Source of the DNA: G963665815 sp942492065
GTDB lineage: Bacteria; Cloacimonadota; Cloacimonadia; Cloacimonadales; JAIOQZ01
Assembly (NCBI GenBank): GCA_942492065.1
Contig: CALODV010000014.1
Coordinates: forward strand, 310,001-374,000
Direction: 5' to 3'
DNA: 64,000 bases
The first letter of the stretch is position 1. Each line of letters starts with the position of its first letter. A model generated the notes under the pieces. It was not told the DNA's origin. It saw nothing but the letters and a program-made list of their open reading frames with translations, and searched no databases. Below are positions 44,736 through 53,314 of the stretch, one piece after another. Made by a program: the position numbers and the translations under genes.

Positions 44736-46885
44736 AGTTGACCGTATTCTATTTTCGTTTTGGGCGGGATAGATTGTTTGACAACAACCCCTCTGCCTTG
44801 TATTTTAAGTTTAACATGATTTCTTTTAGCATATTCTACAGCTTTTCTGAGAGAACAGCCTACAAGATCAGGCATTGTTTCGCTTTCAAGTTCAGCGACA
44901 TCGTTCCCATGACCGAATACAAGAAGAATTTCGTTATCAGGATTGAAGCTGATATCTGGTTTAGGGAATTGATTTGTGATAGTATTGCTTTTACTTTTGT
45001 ATACAGTTTTGTATTTCAACTTGTTTTTATCGAGAAGAGGAAGAGCATCTTTGAATTCCATATTCATGAAATCGGGCATTGTCACAGTTTCCTGATTTTC
45101 CTGCTTAATTTCAGCAAGAAGGTTGTAGTCAGGAAGTACCAGTATCTCTTCGACTACTTTCTTAAACGTCGGAACAGCTGACATTGATGCATAGTGATAT
45201 TTGTAATCAGGTTCATCAAATGCAATAACTACCACCAGCCTTGGATCTTCCACAGGAAAGAAACCTGCCCATACAGGAGTATGAGCCTTTTCTGCATAAC
45301 CAATTTGTCCTTTTGCTTTCTTCTCTGCTGTCCCTGTTTTGCCGGCAATTCGGATGTTCTCTATTCTGGTTGCTATACCTGTTCCATACTCAACAACACC
45401 CTCGAGCATTTCATGCAGCTGAGTCAGACTTTTCTTATCTGAGATTTTTCTCAGGACTTTTGGTTTAGTTTCAAGTACAGTACTGCCTTCGTCATCAACT
45501 ATAGTCTTGATCAGATTAGGCTGCATTACTTTTCCGCCATTCGCCAGAGTACAATAAGCATTAGCCAGCTGAAGGGCTGTTACACCAATCTCCTGCCCAA
45601 AGGATATTGAATGCAGTGAGAATCCTTGCCATTTATTCAGTTTTCTTAATATTCCACTTGATTCGCCAGATACATTAATTCCTGTTTTATGACCAAATCC
45701 GAGTTCAATCAGTCTTTTATAAAATGGTTTAGAGCCTATTTTTTCAACAATCTTAGCTACTCCGACATTACTTGAATGAACAATAACATCTTTAACTGAC
45801 AGTTCATCGAACTCATGAACATCACTGATTACACGGCGATCTAGTTTGTATTTTCTACAGTCAACCATATCCTCCGGTTGATATAATTTCTTTTCCAGAG
45901 CAAGAAGTACTGTAATTGGTTTTATTGTAGAGCCAGGTTCAAATATAAAGGATGTAGGCATGTTTCCGTAAGTGCGAATCTCATTGAGCTTCTTCTTTGA
46001 ATCTTCGCAGGATGAACCTGCCATGGCAATAATGTTACCGGTTTTAGGGTCCATAATTACACCGAGTGCGTTTTTTGCATTATATGCTTCTATACCGGAA
46101 TTAAGATGCTTTTCCAGAATTTCCTGAATTTCAGCGTCTATTGTTAAAGTAACTGTAGAACCGTTTTCCACTTTCTTTTCTGCGAGTGAAGGATCTGGAA
46201 TAGCTTGTTGATTACCATCGTAATAAGTTGTTTTCCAGCCGTATTTGCCTTTAAGATATTTTTCCAGAGCATACTCTAATCCGGTTACGCCCTTAATACT
46301 ATATAAAGACTCTTCTTCTCCTGAGTCTGCACTGTTTTCTTTAGTGGCCCCTATAAGTCTGGATGCTAAAGCTCCTTTAGGATAAACTCTCTGCATCGAT
46401 TTGAAAGTTGAGTTAATACCGGGGATGTGTTCAGCCCTTAAATTCTGCTTTATTTTAAGTAAATCAGATTCTTTAACAGAGCTTGCGAGCATTATAAAAT
46501 CTGAATTTTTATGTCTTTTGAGTTTTCTTTTAAGATCGGATTCAGAAATTTCTGAATTATCGGAAATAATTTCAACAGCTCTATTGAGTGTCTCATCATA
46601 GTTTTTATCATTTCTTTTACAGTATCTTCTGATTGACTGCTTGTCCATATCAAGCTGATAATTCTTGATAGTTGTAGCCAGTAGAGTTGAGTTTGCATCT
46701 GTAATATTCCCACGGAAAGGTATCTGTATCTCTTTTCGGGGCTTGTAACGCATCTTTCTGTTTTTCAGATTATGGATATCCCTGACCTGAATGAAAAAAA
46801 GATGTATTACCCATAAAAGAACGATACATGAATTAATAAGTATTAATGTAAGTAATCTAAATTTATCTTTAGTCATGAATTGCAT
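44714..46885 (-). CDS. ftsI: Septal class B penicillin-binding protein with PASTA repeats
   Basis: 723 residues (a second ATG three codons in is possible). One N-terminal membrane segment (about 10-30), a dimerisation domain (about 50-230) and a transpeptidase domain. The active Ser319 and Lys322 lie in EPGSTIKP, SSN in VHSSNVGVAKI and KTG in AGKTGTAEKK. Two PASTA repeats end the protein (VTMPDFMNMEFKDAL and ETMPDLVGCSLRKAV). It cross-links septal peptidoglycan with FtsW. The PASTA tail recalls Gram-positive and Bacteroidetes-type FtsI rather than the E. coli form. It overlaps ftsL and murE-murF. Confidence 0.96.
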   Translation of the reverse strand: MQFMTKDKFRLLTLILINSCIVLLWVIHLFFIQVRDIHNLKNRKMRYKPRKEIQIPFRGNITDANSTLLATTIKNYQLDMDKQSIRRYCKRNDKNYDETLNRAVEIISDNSEISESDLKRKLKRHKNSDFIMLASSVKESDLLKIKQNLRAEHIPGINSTFKSMQRVYPKGALASRLIGATKENSADSGEEESLYSIKGVTGLEYALEKYLKGKYGWKTTYYDGNQQAIPDPSLAEKKVENGSTVTLTIDAEIQEILEKHLNSGIEAYNAKNALGVIMDPKTGNIIAMAGSSCEDSKKKLNEIRTYGNMPTSFIFEPGSTIKPITVLLALEKKLYQPEDMVDCRKYKLDRRVISDVHEFDELSVKDVIVHSSNVGVAKIVEKIGSKPFYKRLIELGFGHKTGINVSGESSGILRKLNKWQGFSLHSISFGQEIGVTALQLANAYCTLANGGKVMQPNLIKTIVDDEGSTVLETKPKVLRKISDKKSLTQLHEMLEGVVEYGTGIATRIENIRIAGKTGTAEKKAKGQIGYAEKAHTPVWAGFFPVEDPRLVVVIAFDEPDYKYHYASMSAVPTFKKVVEEILVLPDYNLLAEIKQENQETVTMPDFMNMEFKDALPLLDKNKLKYKTVYKSKSNTITNQFPKPDISFNPDNEILLVFGHGNDVAELESETMPDLVGCSLRKAVEYAKRNHVKLKIQGRGVVVKQSIPPKTKIEYGQLCHISAE

Positions 46886-47195
46886 CTAAGCTGGGAATGA
46901 AATAATCGGTAAGACTGTAATTTTTTTTGTCTTTCTTTATATAGTGTAAATACTCATTATTGTGTTTAGGGAGAATCATTGCAAGGTGGTCTTTCGCAAG
47001 TTTCTCGATTCTTTTACGATCAATAAGATTATTATTAGCCATGATTAAATCACAATTTTCAGTCTTTAAAGAACTAATCTCTTTCTTCAATGCAACAGAC
47101 TTTTTCTCAGTTCTGAGTATAGTATGGGCATTAAAGTGATGGAGAAATATTACACCGGAAATAAAAACAAAAATTAATAATAGATTTTTCTTCAT
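46869..47195 (-). CDS. ftsL: FtsL-like cell division protein
   Basis: 108 residues from the ATG at 47195, which has GAGGTGA just upstream; the longer ORF would start inside rsmH. One membrane segment (about 4-20, LLLIFVFISGVIFLHHF) is followed by a coiled-coil stretch (about 30-66) and RKRIEKLAKDHLAMI, the usual FtsL/DivIC end pattern. FtsL joins FtsB and FtsQ and activates FtsW-FtsI. The identity rests on size, topology and its place between rsmH and ftsI, since sequence conservation is low. Confidence 0.85.
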   Translation of the reverse strand: MKKNLLLIFVFISGVIFLHHFNAHTILRTEKKSVALKKEISSLKTENCDLIMANNNLIDRKRIEKLAKDHLAMILPKHNNEYLHYIKKDKKNYSLTDYFIPSLDAIHD

Positions 47196-47202
47196 ACTCA
47201 CC

Positions 47203-48126
47203 TCAAATTTTTTGGGCAACACGCATTTTTGCGCTTCTTGCACGGGCGTTAACTGAAATCTCTTCTTCGGTTGGAAGCAGAGGCTTGTTTGTGATTATTT
47301 TTAATGTCTGCTCCTTGGAACATCTGCATTCTGGGAAAGTTGAAGGACATAAACAATCCTTCTTTTCATGTTGGAAAAACTTCTTTACTATTCTATCTTC
47401 CAGACTATGATAGGAGATAACGACAATTCTTGCTTCAGGATTCAAAATGTACACTGAATCTCTTAAGGCGGTTTTCAGGACATCAAGTTCTCCGTTCACA
47501 TGGATTCGCAGAGCTTGAAAAATTCTTGCTTTGGCTTTTTGTTTCATTCTGGACTTAACAGCCTCGTCAATAATCATCGCAAGTCGGTCAGTGTCAGCGA
47601 TAGGCTTGTCAGTTCTCTTGTTTACTATTGCTTTTGCTATCCTGTATGCCTCTTTCTCTTCACCATATTCTCTGAATATTTTTACCAGCTCATCTAGTTT
47701 GTAGGAGTTTACAACTTCTTCTGCTGTCTCCCCACAGCTCTGGTCCATCCTCATGTCCAGTCTTCCATTGTATTGAAAGCTGAAGCCTTTCTCAGGAGTA
47801 TCAATCTGATAAGATGAAACTCCGAGATCAAACAAGATGCCATCTATTCTCTTAACTCTCAGCAAAGAAAGCTCAGTTCTGAGATTACTGAAATTGCTCT
47901 TGATAAAAGTAAACCTGTCTCCGAAATCTCTTGAAACCGCTTCAGCGTTTACAATAGCTGCGTCATCTTGATCAAAACTGAACACCCTGGCTGACTCGTT
48001 TGATTCAAGCATCTTTCTGGTGTGTGAACCACCACCAAAAGTCATATCAACGTAGACGCCGTCAGATTTGATCTGCATAGCATCAACAGCTTCATGAAGC
48101 ATTACGGGGATGTGGTATTCGCTCAT
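47203..48126 (-). CDS. rsmH: 16S rRNA (cytosine-1402-N4) methyltransferase
   Basis: 307 residues (formerly MraW). It methylates C1402 in the ribosomal P site with S-adenosylmethionine. The start YHIPVMLHEAVDAM and the SAM loop DMTFGGGSHTRKML are diagnostic. DGILFDLGVSSYQID and GFSFQYNGRLDMRMDQ follow, then VVISYHSLEDRIVK and the C-terminal NARARSAKMRVA. It overlaps mraZ by four bases (ATGA), the usual dcw junction. Confidence 0.97.
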   Translation of the reverse strand: MSEYHIPVMLHEAVDAMQIKSDGVYVDMTFGGGSHTRKMLESNESARVFSFDQDDAAIVNAEAVSRDFGDRFTFIKSNFSNLRTELSLLRVKRIDGILFDLGVSSYQIDTPEKGFSFQYNGRLDMRMDQSCGETAEEVVNSYKLDELVKIFREYGEEKEAYRIAKAIVNKRTDKPIADTDRLAMIIDEAVKSRMKQKAKARIFQALRIHVNGELDVLKTALRDSVYILNPEARIVVISYHSLEDRIVKKFFQHEKKDCLCPSTFPECRCSKEQTLKIITNKPLLPTEEEISVNARARSAKMRVAQKI

Positions 48127-48557
48127 AATCTGAAGTCTCCCGGTTTAAAGGAAACCCTCTTTGAACGATCTTCTATTGTCTGGTCAAGAGTTTCTGGTGC
48201 CCAGACGGAAATATAATTACCCTTTCCAAGTATAACAGCCTTGTCAGTAATTCCCGCCAGTTCCAATAATTCATCGGAAAGTTTTATTCTTCCCGGACCT
48301 TCCAGCTTTTGCTCAATTGCATAATCGTAAAGGTAATCTACCATTTCAAGCTGACGTGATTCACCCTGTTCAAGTTTCTCAATATATTCATCCCAGATAT
48401 CCATTGGGAAAATGACAATGTGGTTACTGTTTGAACCAATTGTAGCCACAATCGTATCTTTAGCGGCAGGACTGAACTTCTTCTTCATGGATGAAGGGAT
48501 AACAATCCTTTGCTTATGTACTGATGCTTCGAATTTTCCTATAAAACGAGGTGGCAC
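48123..48557 (-). CDS. mraZ: Transcriptional regulator MraZ
   Basis: 144 residues, GTG start after a perfect GGAGG. Two AbrB-like half domains: GKFEASVHKQRIVIPSSMK and LEGPGRIKLSDELLELAGI. MraZ binds repeats near its own promoter and regulates the dcw operon in several bacteria. The first half lacks the usual DxKGR spelling (VHKQR instead), a mild divergence. It is the first gene of the cluster. I could not find clear direct repeats of the TGGGN type upstream. Confidence 0.92.
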   Translation of the reverse strand: MPPRFIGKFEASVHKQRIVIPSSMKKKFSPAAKDTIVATIGSNSNHIVIFPMDIWDEYIEKLEQGESRQLEMVDYLYDYAIEQKLEGPGRIKLSDELLELAGITDKAVILGKGNYISVWAPETLDQTIEDRSKRVSFKPGDFRL

Positions 48558-49327
48558 GTTTCCTCCGGAACTAATATATTTTGAGTTTTTTTGATATTTC
48601 CTGCTATTTATGTGCGAATTTCTATTATTTTCGTGAGACCGTCAAGCTCTTTTTTGAAATTTGATGACTTTTTTTTTACGGTTTCAACTGACTGATTTGT
48701 AGAAGGTTACGAATACACATCTAAAGTCGCTTTTTTACCGGTATTGTTTGTTGCTGTGAAATAATTTTGAGTGCAACTAGTGCGATGTGGTTAATTACAG
48801 GTAGTGGTAATAGTTATATTGTATAGCCGAGGAGAAACAATCAGGTATGTCTATGATGTATCCTGTTTTTACAGAGTTAGTGCTTCGGTGATTAGCTTAT
48901 TTGTGCTGTAATATGGATAAATAGGAGTGTTTGTAAATGCTGTCATGTAAAATATAGACTATTCAATGTAGTTACAGAATATTTTTTAATTTCTGTGGTG
49001 TGAAGCTCTTTTTGTATTGAAAATGGTTGTTGTTGAAGTATAGTGTTCATGTTTTGCAGGAAATATAATAAAAGCATGAGATATTGTTGGTTTTAATTGA
49101 AAGTTATATCTGATTGAGTTGTTTATGAAGAAAACTCACGAAATATCACAAGTTTCAGTATCTTTTAAAAAAGATTGCTGCTGATTGATAAACTGCGGAA
49201 ACGCTGTGTTCTTCTTCTGTCAAAACCGTCCATTAAGTTATATAGTTTTCACCGAATTAAGTTGCTTTTTTTTTGTTACTGATTATAATGAATTATTTCA
49301 ATTATACAGATATCTTAATTATAATGT
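48558..49327. other. Long AT-rich divergent intergenic region between mraZ and gcvH
   Basis: About 770 bases with no supported gene. The right side must hold the dcw promoter. A minus-strand TTGACG (48645-48640) is a possible -35 but its -10 is weak. ORFs here are short and lack ribosome-binding sites. No tRNA or known riboswitch was recognised. Confidence 0.5.
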
Positions 49328-49382
49328 TTGACACAAAAATATTTATATTTATATATTGTATGAAATGCTTGACACAAAACTG
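49325..49382 (+). promoter_or_regulatory. gcvH promoter with duplicated TTGACACAAAA element
   Basis: TTGACA (49328-49333) with TATATT (49352-49357, 18-base spacing) forms a good promoter. The element TTGACACAAAA occurs again at 49369-49379, 41 bases downstream. The second copy has no good -10, so the pair may be a duplicated promoter half or a regulator site. Confidence 0.55.
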
Positions 49383-49430
49383 CGTTTTTTTGTGGATGCT
49401 TTTATAAGAAATACAAAATTTGGAGGAACA

Positions 49431-49808
49431 ATGGTTCTGGATAATTTATACTACACAGACTCACATGAGTGGGTAAAAGTTGATGGTGAAGACGCTTACA
49501 TCGGTATTACTGACTTTGCTCAGAAAGAACTCGGAGATATCGTTTATGTAGAACTTCCTGAAGAAGGCGACGAAGTGGCTTCCGGAGAATCATTTGGTTC
49601 AATCGAAGCAGTAAAAGCTGTTGAAGATATTATTTCACCAATTTCAGGTGAAGTTATCAAAGTTAATCTTGATCTTGAAGATACTCCTGAACTGATAAAT
49701 AGCTCACCATACGAAAATGGTTGGATTGTAAAAATTAAACTTGCGGACGTTGACGAAGTTGAAAAATTATTATCCGTTAACGAATACAAGAAGTTAATAG
49801 AAGGTTAG
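49431..49808 (+). CDS. gcvH: Glycine cleavage system H protein
   Basis: 125 residues from the ATG at 49431, preceded by TTGGAGGAA; an in-frame ATG 25 codons earlier gives a non-family extension. GcvH carries the aminomethyl arm between the P and T proteins. The lipoyl lysine is Lys62 in GSIEAVKAVEDI, and SHEWVK near the start is diagnostic. No gcvP, gcvT or lipoate gene is nearby, so it may serve a dispersed system or act as a lipoate carrier. It is directly followed by gmk, whose start falls within a few bases of the gcvH stop. Confidence 0.96.
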   Translation: MVLDNLYYTDSHEWVKVDGEDAYIGITDFAQKELGDIVYVELPEEGDEVASGESFGSIEAVKAVEDIISPISGEVIKVNLDLEDTPELINSSPYENGWIVKIKLADVDEVEKLLSVNEYKKLIEG

Positions 49809-49812
49809 ATTT

Positions 49813-50427
49813 ATCAGGAAAAACAGATTTCTAATAACACTAATTGCTCCATCCGGAGGGGGAAAGTCTACAATATTAAAAGAGATTCTTCCGGCGAGAA
49901 ATGATATTGTCTACTCTGTGTCTTACACAACACGTGAACCTCGTGGGAATGAAAGACACGGAGTCGACTATTTTTTCATTTCAGAGGATGAGTTCAAGAA
50001 GAGAATTGCAGAGAACAGGTTTCTGGAATATGCGGAAGTACACGGGAAATGGTACGGTACTTCTAAAGATTTTGTGCAGGATCAGGTTGATGAAGGCAAT
50101 CATGTTATTATGGATATTGATGTTCAAGGAGCTGAGAAGATTTTGAAGACAGGTTTTGAGATGGTATCAATCTTCCTGTTACCGCCGGATCCTGAAATTC
50201 TGGAAAACAGATTAGTTAACAGAAAAACAGATTCTGAAGAGAAAATTAAATTAAGACTTAGAAACGCTCATCTGGAAATAGCAAAAGCCGGACAGTTCCA
50301 GTATCTCGTCATTAATGATGACCTTGATACAGCTGTTAAGGATGTATTGAGTATTATACAGGCAGAAGAGAACAGAATGAGCAGATACAGCGATTATATA
50401 GAAAATTACTACGGAGGTTCTAAATGA
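49813..50427 (+). CDS. gmk: Guanylate kinase with no standard start codon
   Basis: About 204 residues. Gmk phosphorylates GMP to GDP. The P-loop LIAPSGGGKSTILKE, the GMP-binding SYTTREPRGNERHGVDYFF, YAEVHGKWYGTS, MDIDVQGA and the RL..R lid are all intact. The reading frame is open from 49801 (stop codons at 49795-49800), yet no ATG, GTG or TTG lies before the P-loop. The first standard codon, GTG at 49918, would remove the P-loop. ATC at 49813 has GAAGG 8 bases upstream and is my preferred start; ATA or ATT further on are alternatives. It overlaps rpoZ by ATGA. Confidence 0.88.
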   Translation: MRKNRFLITLIAPSGGGKSTILKEILPARNDIVYSVSYTTREPRGNERHGVDYFFISEDEFKKRIAENRFLEYAEVHGKWYGTSKDFVQDQVDEGNHVIMDIDVQGAEKILKTGFEMVSIFLLPPDPEILENRLVNRKTDSEEKIKLRLRNAHLEIAKAGQFQYLVINDDLDTAVKDVLSIIQAEENRMSRYSDYIENYYGGSK

Positions 50428-50645
50428 AGAACGATAAAATAGATAAGTTCTTTGAAGAGAATAATGATAATTACTTATACTTACTTCTAGCTAACCTTGA
50501 AGTGAAGAGATTATCAGCTCTTCCAAATACTATTAAAGAAAACTTTTCAAAGAAAATTACTGTTGAAGCATTGCATCACGTCGTAGATAACGATATACCT
50601 GATTATATTACAGCTGAAGAAGAATTTGATATAGACGACGAATAA
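50424..50645 (+). CDS. rpoZ: RNA polymerase omega subunit-like protein
   Basis: 73 residues. The start overlaps the gmk stop (ATGA), the gmk-rpoZ order common in many bacteria. The pattern NYLYLLLANLEVKRLSALP followed by KKITVEALHHVVDNDI resembles the omega sequence in which a first helix (Y.L...A..R) is followed by K.T..AL.EI..G.I. Similarity is weak, so position supports the call as much as sequence does. Omega helps assemble RNA polymerase and can bind ppGpp. The acidic C-terminus (AEEEFDIDDE) fits the family. Confidence 0.7.
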   Translation: MKNDKIDKFFEENNDNYLYLLLANLEVKRLSALPNTIKENFSKKITVEALHHVVDNDIPDYITAEEEFDIDDE

Positions 50646-50660
50646 CGGTATAAGAAATAG

Positions 50661-51356
50661 ATGGCTCCCAACTGTATTTCTCAACACTTTGAATTGATGA
50701 AGATGATGGGAGTGGACAATGTGTTTCTTAAAAAGAGTCCTGAGTTCAAGGCTGTAGATAAAACAGTCGGTACTGTCGGAACCGGAACATCCGAAGAAAG
50801 GCTCAAGCAAAATTTCATAAATTATAAAGATTGTAATAAATGTCCGCTCTGTCATGGGCGGACTAATCTTGTTTATGGAGAGGGTAATCCCAATGCCGAC
50901 CTGATGCTTATCGGGGAAGGTCCCGGATTTTATGAGGATAAAAGTGGAAAACCATTTGTCGGTAAAGCAGGGCAGCTTCTCACTAAAATGCTGTTGGCAA
51001 TCAAAATTGACAGATCTCAGGTGTATATCGGTAATATAGTAAAGTGCCGTCCACCTGATAATCGAGATCCGAAACCGGAAGAAGTTGAAGCATGCCTTCC
51101 ATACCTTGAAGAACAGATTGAGATTATAAAACCTCGAATCCTGTTATTACTGGGAAGAGTTGCAGGACAGACCCTGCTGAAGAACAATCTCAGGATGCAG
51201 GAACTAAGGGAAACTGAACATACTTATAAAGGTATCAGGACTTTTGTGACCTACCATCCATCTGCACTGCTCAGACATACTGCCTGGAAAAAACCTGCCT
51301 GGATCGATCTGCAAAAAGTCCAGAAAATATATGAAGGTCTGAAGCCACGATCTTAA
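50661..51356 (+). CDS. Family 4 uracil-DNA glycosylase (iron-sulfur type)
   Basis: 231 residues. The enzyme removes uracil from DNA. Iron-sulfur ligands Cys58, Cys61 (CNKCPLC), Cys129 (KCRPPDNRDP) and Cys145 (EACLPYL) are present. Motif 1 is MLIGEGPGFYEDKSGKPFVG and motif 2 is TYHPSALLR. About 45 residues precede the catalytic domain; related proteins often have a similar extension, and in some phages and bacteria it is a polymerase-like fusion. The Shine-Dalgarno is weak, so translation may depend on the upstream gene, 15 bases away. No terminator follows. Confidence 0.93.
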   Translation: MAPNCISQHFELMKMMGVDNVFLKKSPEFKAVDKTVGTVGTGTSEERLKQNFINYKDCNKCPLCHGRTNLVYGEGNPNADLMLIGEGPGFYEDKSGKPFVGKAGQLLTKMLLAIKIDRSQVYIGNIVKCRPPDNRDPKPEEVEACLPYLEEQIEIIKPRILLLLGRVAGQTLLKNNLRMQELRETEHTYKGIRTFVTYHPSALLRHTAWKKPAWIDLQKVQKIYEGLKPRS

Positions 51357-51500
51357 ACTGACTTACAATTATTATTCTCAGATAGATTTTACTATTATGT
51401 TATCTACAAGTATACGCAGTCTCTCAATCTAAGTGATGGTATTATTGTTCCCTACATACTATGCTTCACATTGCTTTGGTATTTTTATACTATTAATCCT

Positions 51501-52544
51501 CTAATCCTCCGTATCAAAAACAATCATTTCAGTATTATCGCTGTAGTTGGCAAAGCGTACTGACTGTGCTTCCTTGATTCTGGAGAGAGTTGTCTGTATA
51601 CGTTCTATAGAATCATCTATCTTCTCAATATATTTTCTGTTGCGTCCTTTAAAACTGCCTTCAGGGAGGTTCATCTCCAGCATTTCCAGATTAGCTTTCA
51701 GCACCATAAGCGGCTGATTGATCTCGTGACTGGCTGTAACTGCTATTGCCAGGGCTGATTTGTTTCTCTCATCCTGGGCTATTTTTTTGGCATTCTCAGC
51801 AAGTTTTCTGTCTGTAATATCTCTGGAGTTGATTATTATACCTCTTATTGCCGGTTCCCTCAGCAAGTTGTTGGCTATAATCTCAAGAATTCTCCAGCTT
51901 CCGTCTCTATGCTCAATTCTTACTTCTGTTCTTTGAGAACGATTTGGGTAGTCTATAAGGTTTTCAATAACTTCTTCAGCTTTTCTTCTGTCCTCAGGGT
52001 GAACAAAATCCAGAATAGAGGAACCTGATTTTTCCGGATCATATCCCATAATTCTTTCTGCAGCAGTACTATTGAACATTATATGACCTTTGTGGTCTAT
52101 GATAGTCGTAATGTCAGATGAATTCATCGTCAGCATCCGGAATCTGGTTTCACTGTCTCTGATAGCTTTCTCAATCTTGTAATTATGCATAGCTACTTCA
52201 ATTATAACCCGCAGCTCTCTTTTCTGGTAGGGCTTTAATATATAACCAAACGGGTGAGTTATCTTTGCTCTTTCCAATAGTTCTACGTCTGTATAGCCGG
52301 TTGAGAAGACGACAGGGATGTCGTATGCATCTTTTATTAATTGAGCTGTCTGGATTCCATCAAGTTCACCGGAAAGCATAATATCCATAAGAATCAGATC
52401 AGGTTTGATTTTCTTCAGGACTTCAAGTGTTTTTTCACCTGAGTTGATTATATCAAGTACAGCATAATCCAGTTCTTCTAAAAGCTCTTTTAAAGGCTGG
52501 GCGACTTCATGATTGTCTTCAACCAGCAAAATAAATCCGTTCAT
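51501..52544 (-). CDS. Receiver-PAS-HisKA protein lacking a kinase ATPase domain
   Basis: 347 residues. A receiver domain (1-120) has phospho-acceptor Asp54 (LILMDIMLSGELDG) and the GYILKPY Lys. A PAS domain with PAC tail (about 130-250, DHKGHIMFNSTAAERIMGY) follows. Then a dimerisation helix pair carries a candidate His in ASHEINQPLMVL (about 275). The protein stops about 70 residues later with no N, G1 or G2 box, so it cannot bind ATP as a histidine kinase. It may pass phosphate between Asp and His in a relay or act as an adaptor. Shine-Dalgarno GGAGA. A frameshifted ATPase domain downstream was not seen. Confidence 0.85.
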   Translation of the reverse strand: MNGFILLVEDNHEVAQPLKELLEELDYAVLDIINSGEKTLEVLKKIKPDLILMDIMLSGELDGIQTAQLIKDAYDIPVVFSTGYTDVELLERAKITHPFGYILKPYQKRELRVIIEVAMHNYKIEKAIRDSETRFRMLTMNSSDITTIIDHKGHIMFNSTAAERIMGYDPEKSGSSILDFVHPEDRRKAEEVIENLIDYPNRSQRTEVRIEHRDGSWRILEIIANNLLREPAIRGIIINSRDITDRKLAENAKKIAQDERNKSALAIAVTASHEINQPLMVLKANLEMLEMNLPEGSFKGRNRKYIEKIDDSIERIQTTLSRIKEAQSVRFANYSDNTEMIVFDTED

Positions 52545-52684
52545 AAGAATCTCCGCAATTGTAAGAATATTTACTTGCTATTAACACTTTTACAAATTAT
52601 TATTGAAAAGTCAAATAAAAAACTATGCTAAAATTATGACATAATGTGAAATAAGTTGAACAATGAATAAACAAAGGATTAACC

Positions 52685-53314
52685 ATGTGTGGTAGATTTG
52701 CTATGTACTCCAGTTTACAGGATTTGCTGAAATATATCAAAACTGAATCGGGTCAGGATATCTTTAAACCAAGTTATAACATAAGCCCGGGTCAATATGC
52801 ACCAGCGATTAAAGTCAGTGATAATATGTTAATAATTGATAAGTTTAAATGGGGCATTGATAATACATATAAAGATAAAAGAAGCCTGCTTGTTAACAGC
52901 AGAATTGAGACACTCACAAAAAGAAAAAATACAGATTTCATAAAATGTGTCATTCCTGCAAACGGTTTCTTTGAGTGGAAGAGCAGTAAAAAACCATATT
53001 ATTGTTATTCCGGGAAAGATCCTTTTTTGTTTTTCGGAGGTGTTTGCAGAAAGACTGCAGATGGAGATTACTTTTCTATTATTACCAGAGAATCAAAAGG
53101 AGTCCTGCAGGATATACACCATCGTATGCCTCTGATGATGCCTGAGAATATCTTGTCAGACTGGCTTTCTGCAGGATGGGACTCCCTTTTACCGGAATTA
53201 GATATAAATGATCTTAAGCTTCATCCTGTATCCCCCGAAGTGAACAGGATTAATACTGATAATCCTGATCTAATAAAAGAACATCAGAGTGCTCAATTGG
53301 AATTATTTTTCTGA
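52685..53314 (+). CDS. yedK: SRAP-family DNA-protein cross-link protein (YedK/HMCES)
   Basis: 209 residues. The family covalently caps abasic sites in single-stranded DNA through Cys2. Here MCGRF gives Cys2, exposed once Met1 is removed. SYNISPGQYAPAI, VNSRIETL, NGFFEWKS (catalytic Glu) and HHRMPLMM (catalytic His) are the other hallmarks. The protein is slightly shorter than E. coli YedK (222). Shine-Dalgarno AAAGGA. In many genomes the gene is SOS-regulated; no operator like that at 22672-22719 was noticed upstream. It is convergent with the GNAT gene, whose last base is adjacent. Confidence 0.95.
   Translation: MCGRFAMYSSLQDLLKYIKTESGQDIFKPSYNISPGQYAPAIKVSDNMLIIDKFKWGIDNTYKDKRSLLVNSRIETLTKRKNTDFIKCVIPANGFFEWKSSKKPYYCYSGKDPFLFFGGVCRKTADGDYFSIITRESKGVLQDIHHRMPLMMPENILSDWLSAGWDSLLPELDINDLKLHPVSPEVNRINTDNPDLIKEHQSAQLELFF

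Noticed and set aside
49356..49430. N-terminal extension of GcvH from an upstream ATG
   Set aside because: The 25 extra residues lie over the promoter and second repeat element, and the ATG at 49431 has a strong GGAGG site and matches the family start.
49918..50427. Short gmk starting at GTG 49918
   Set aside because: It would remove the ATP-binding P-loop that is intact in the same frame just upstream.
51501..52544. Ordinary hybrid histidine kinase
   Set aside because: No ATP-binding N, G1 or G2 box follows the HisKA part before the stop.
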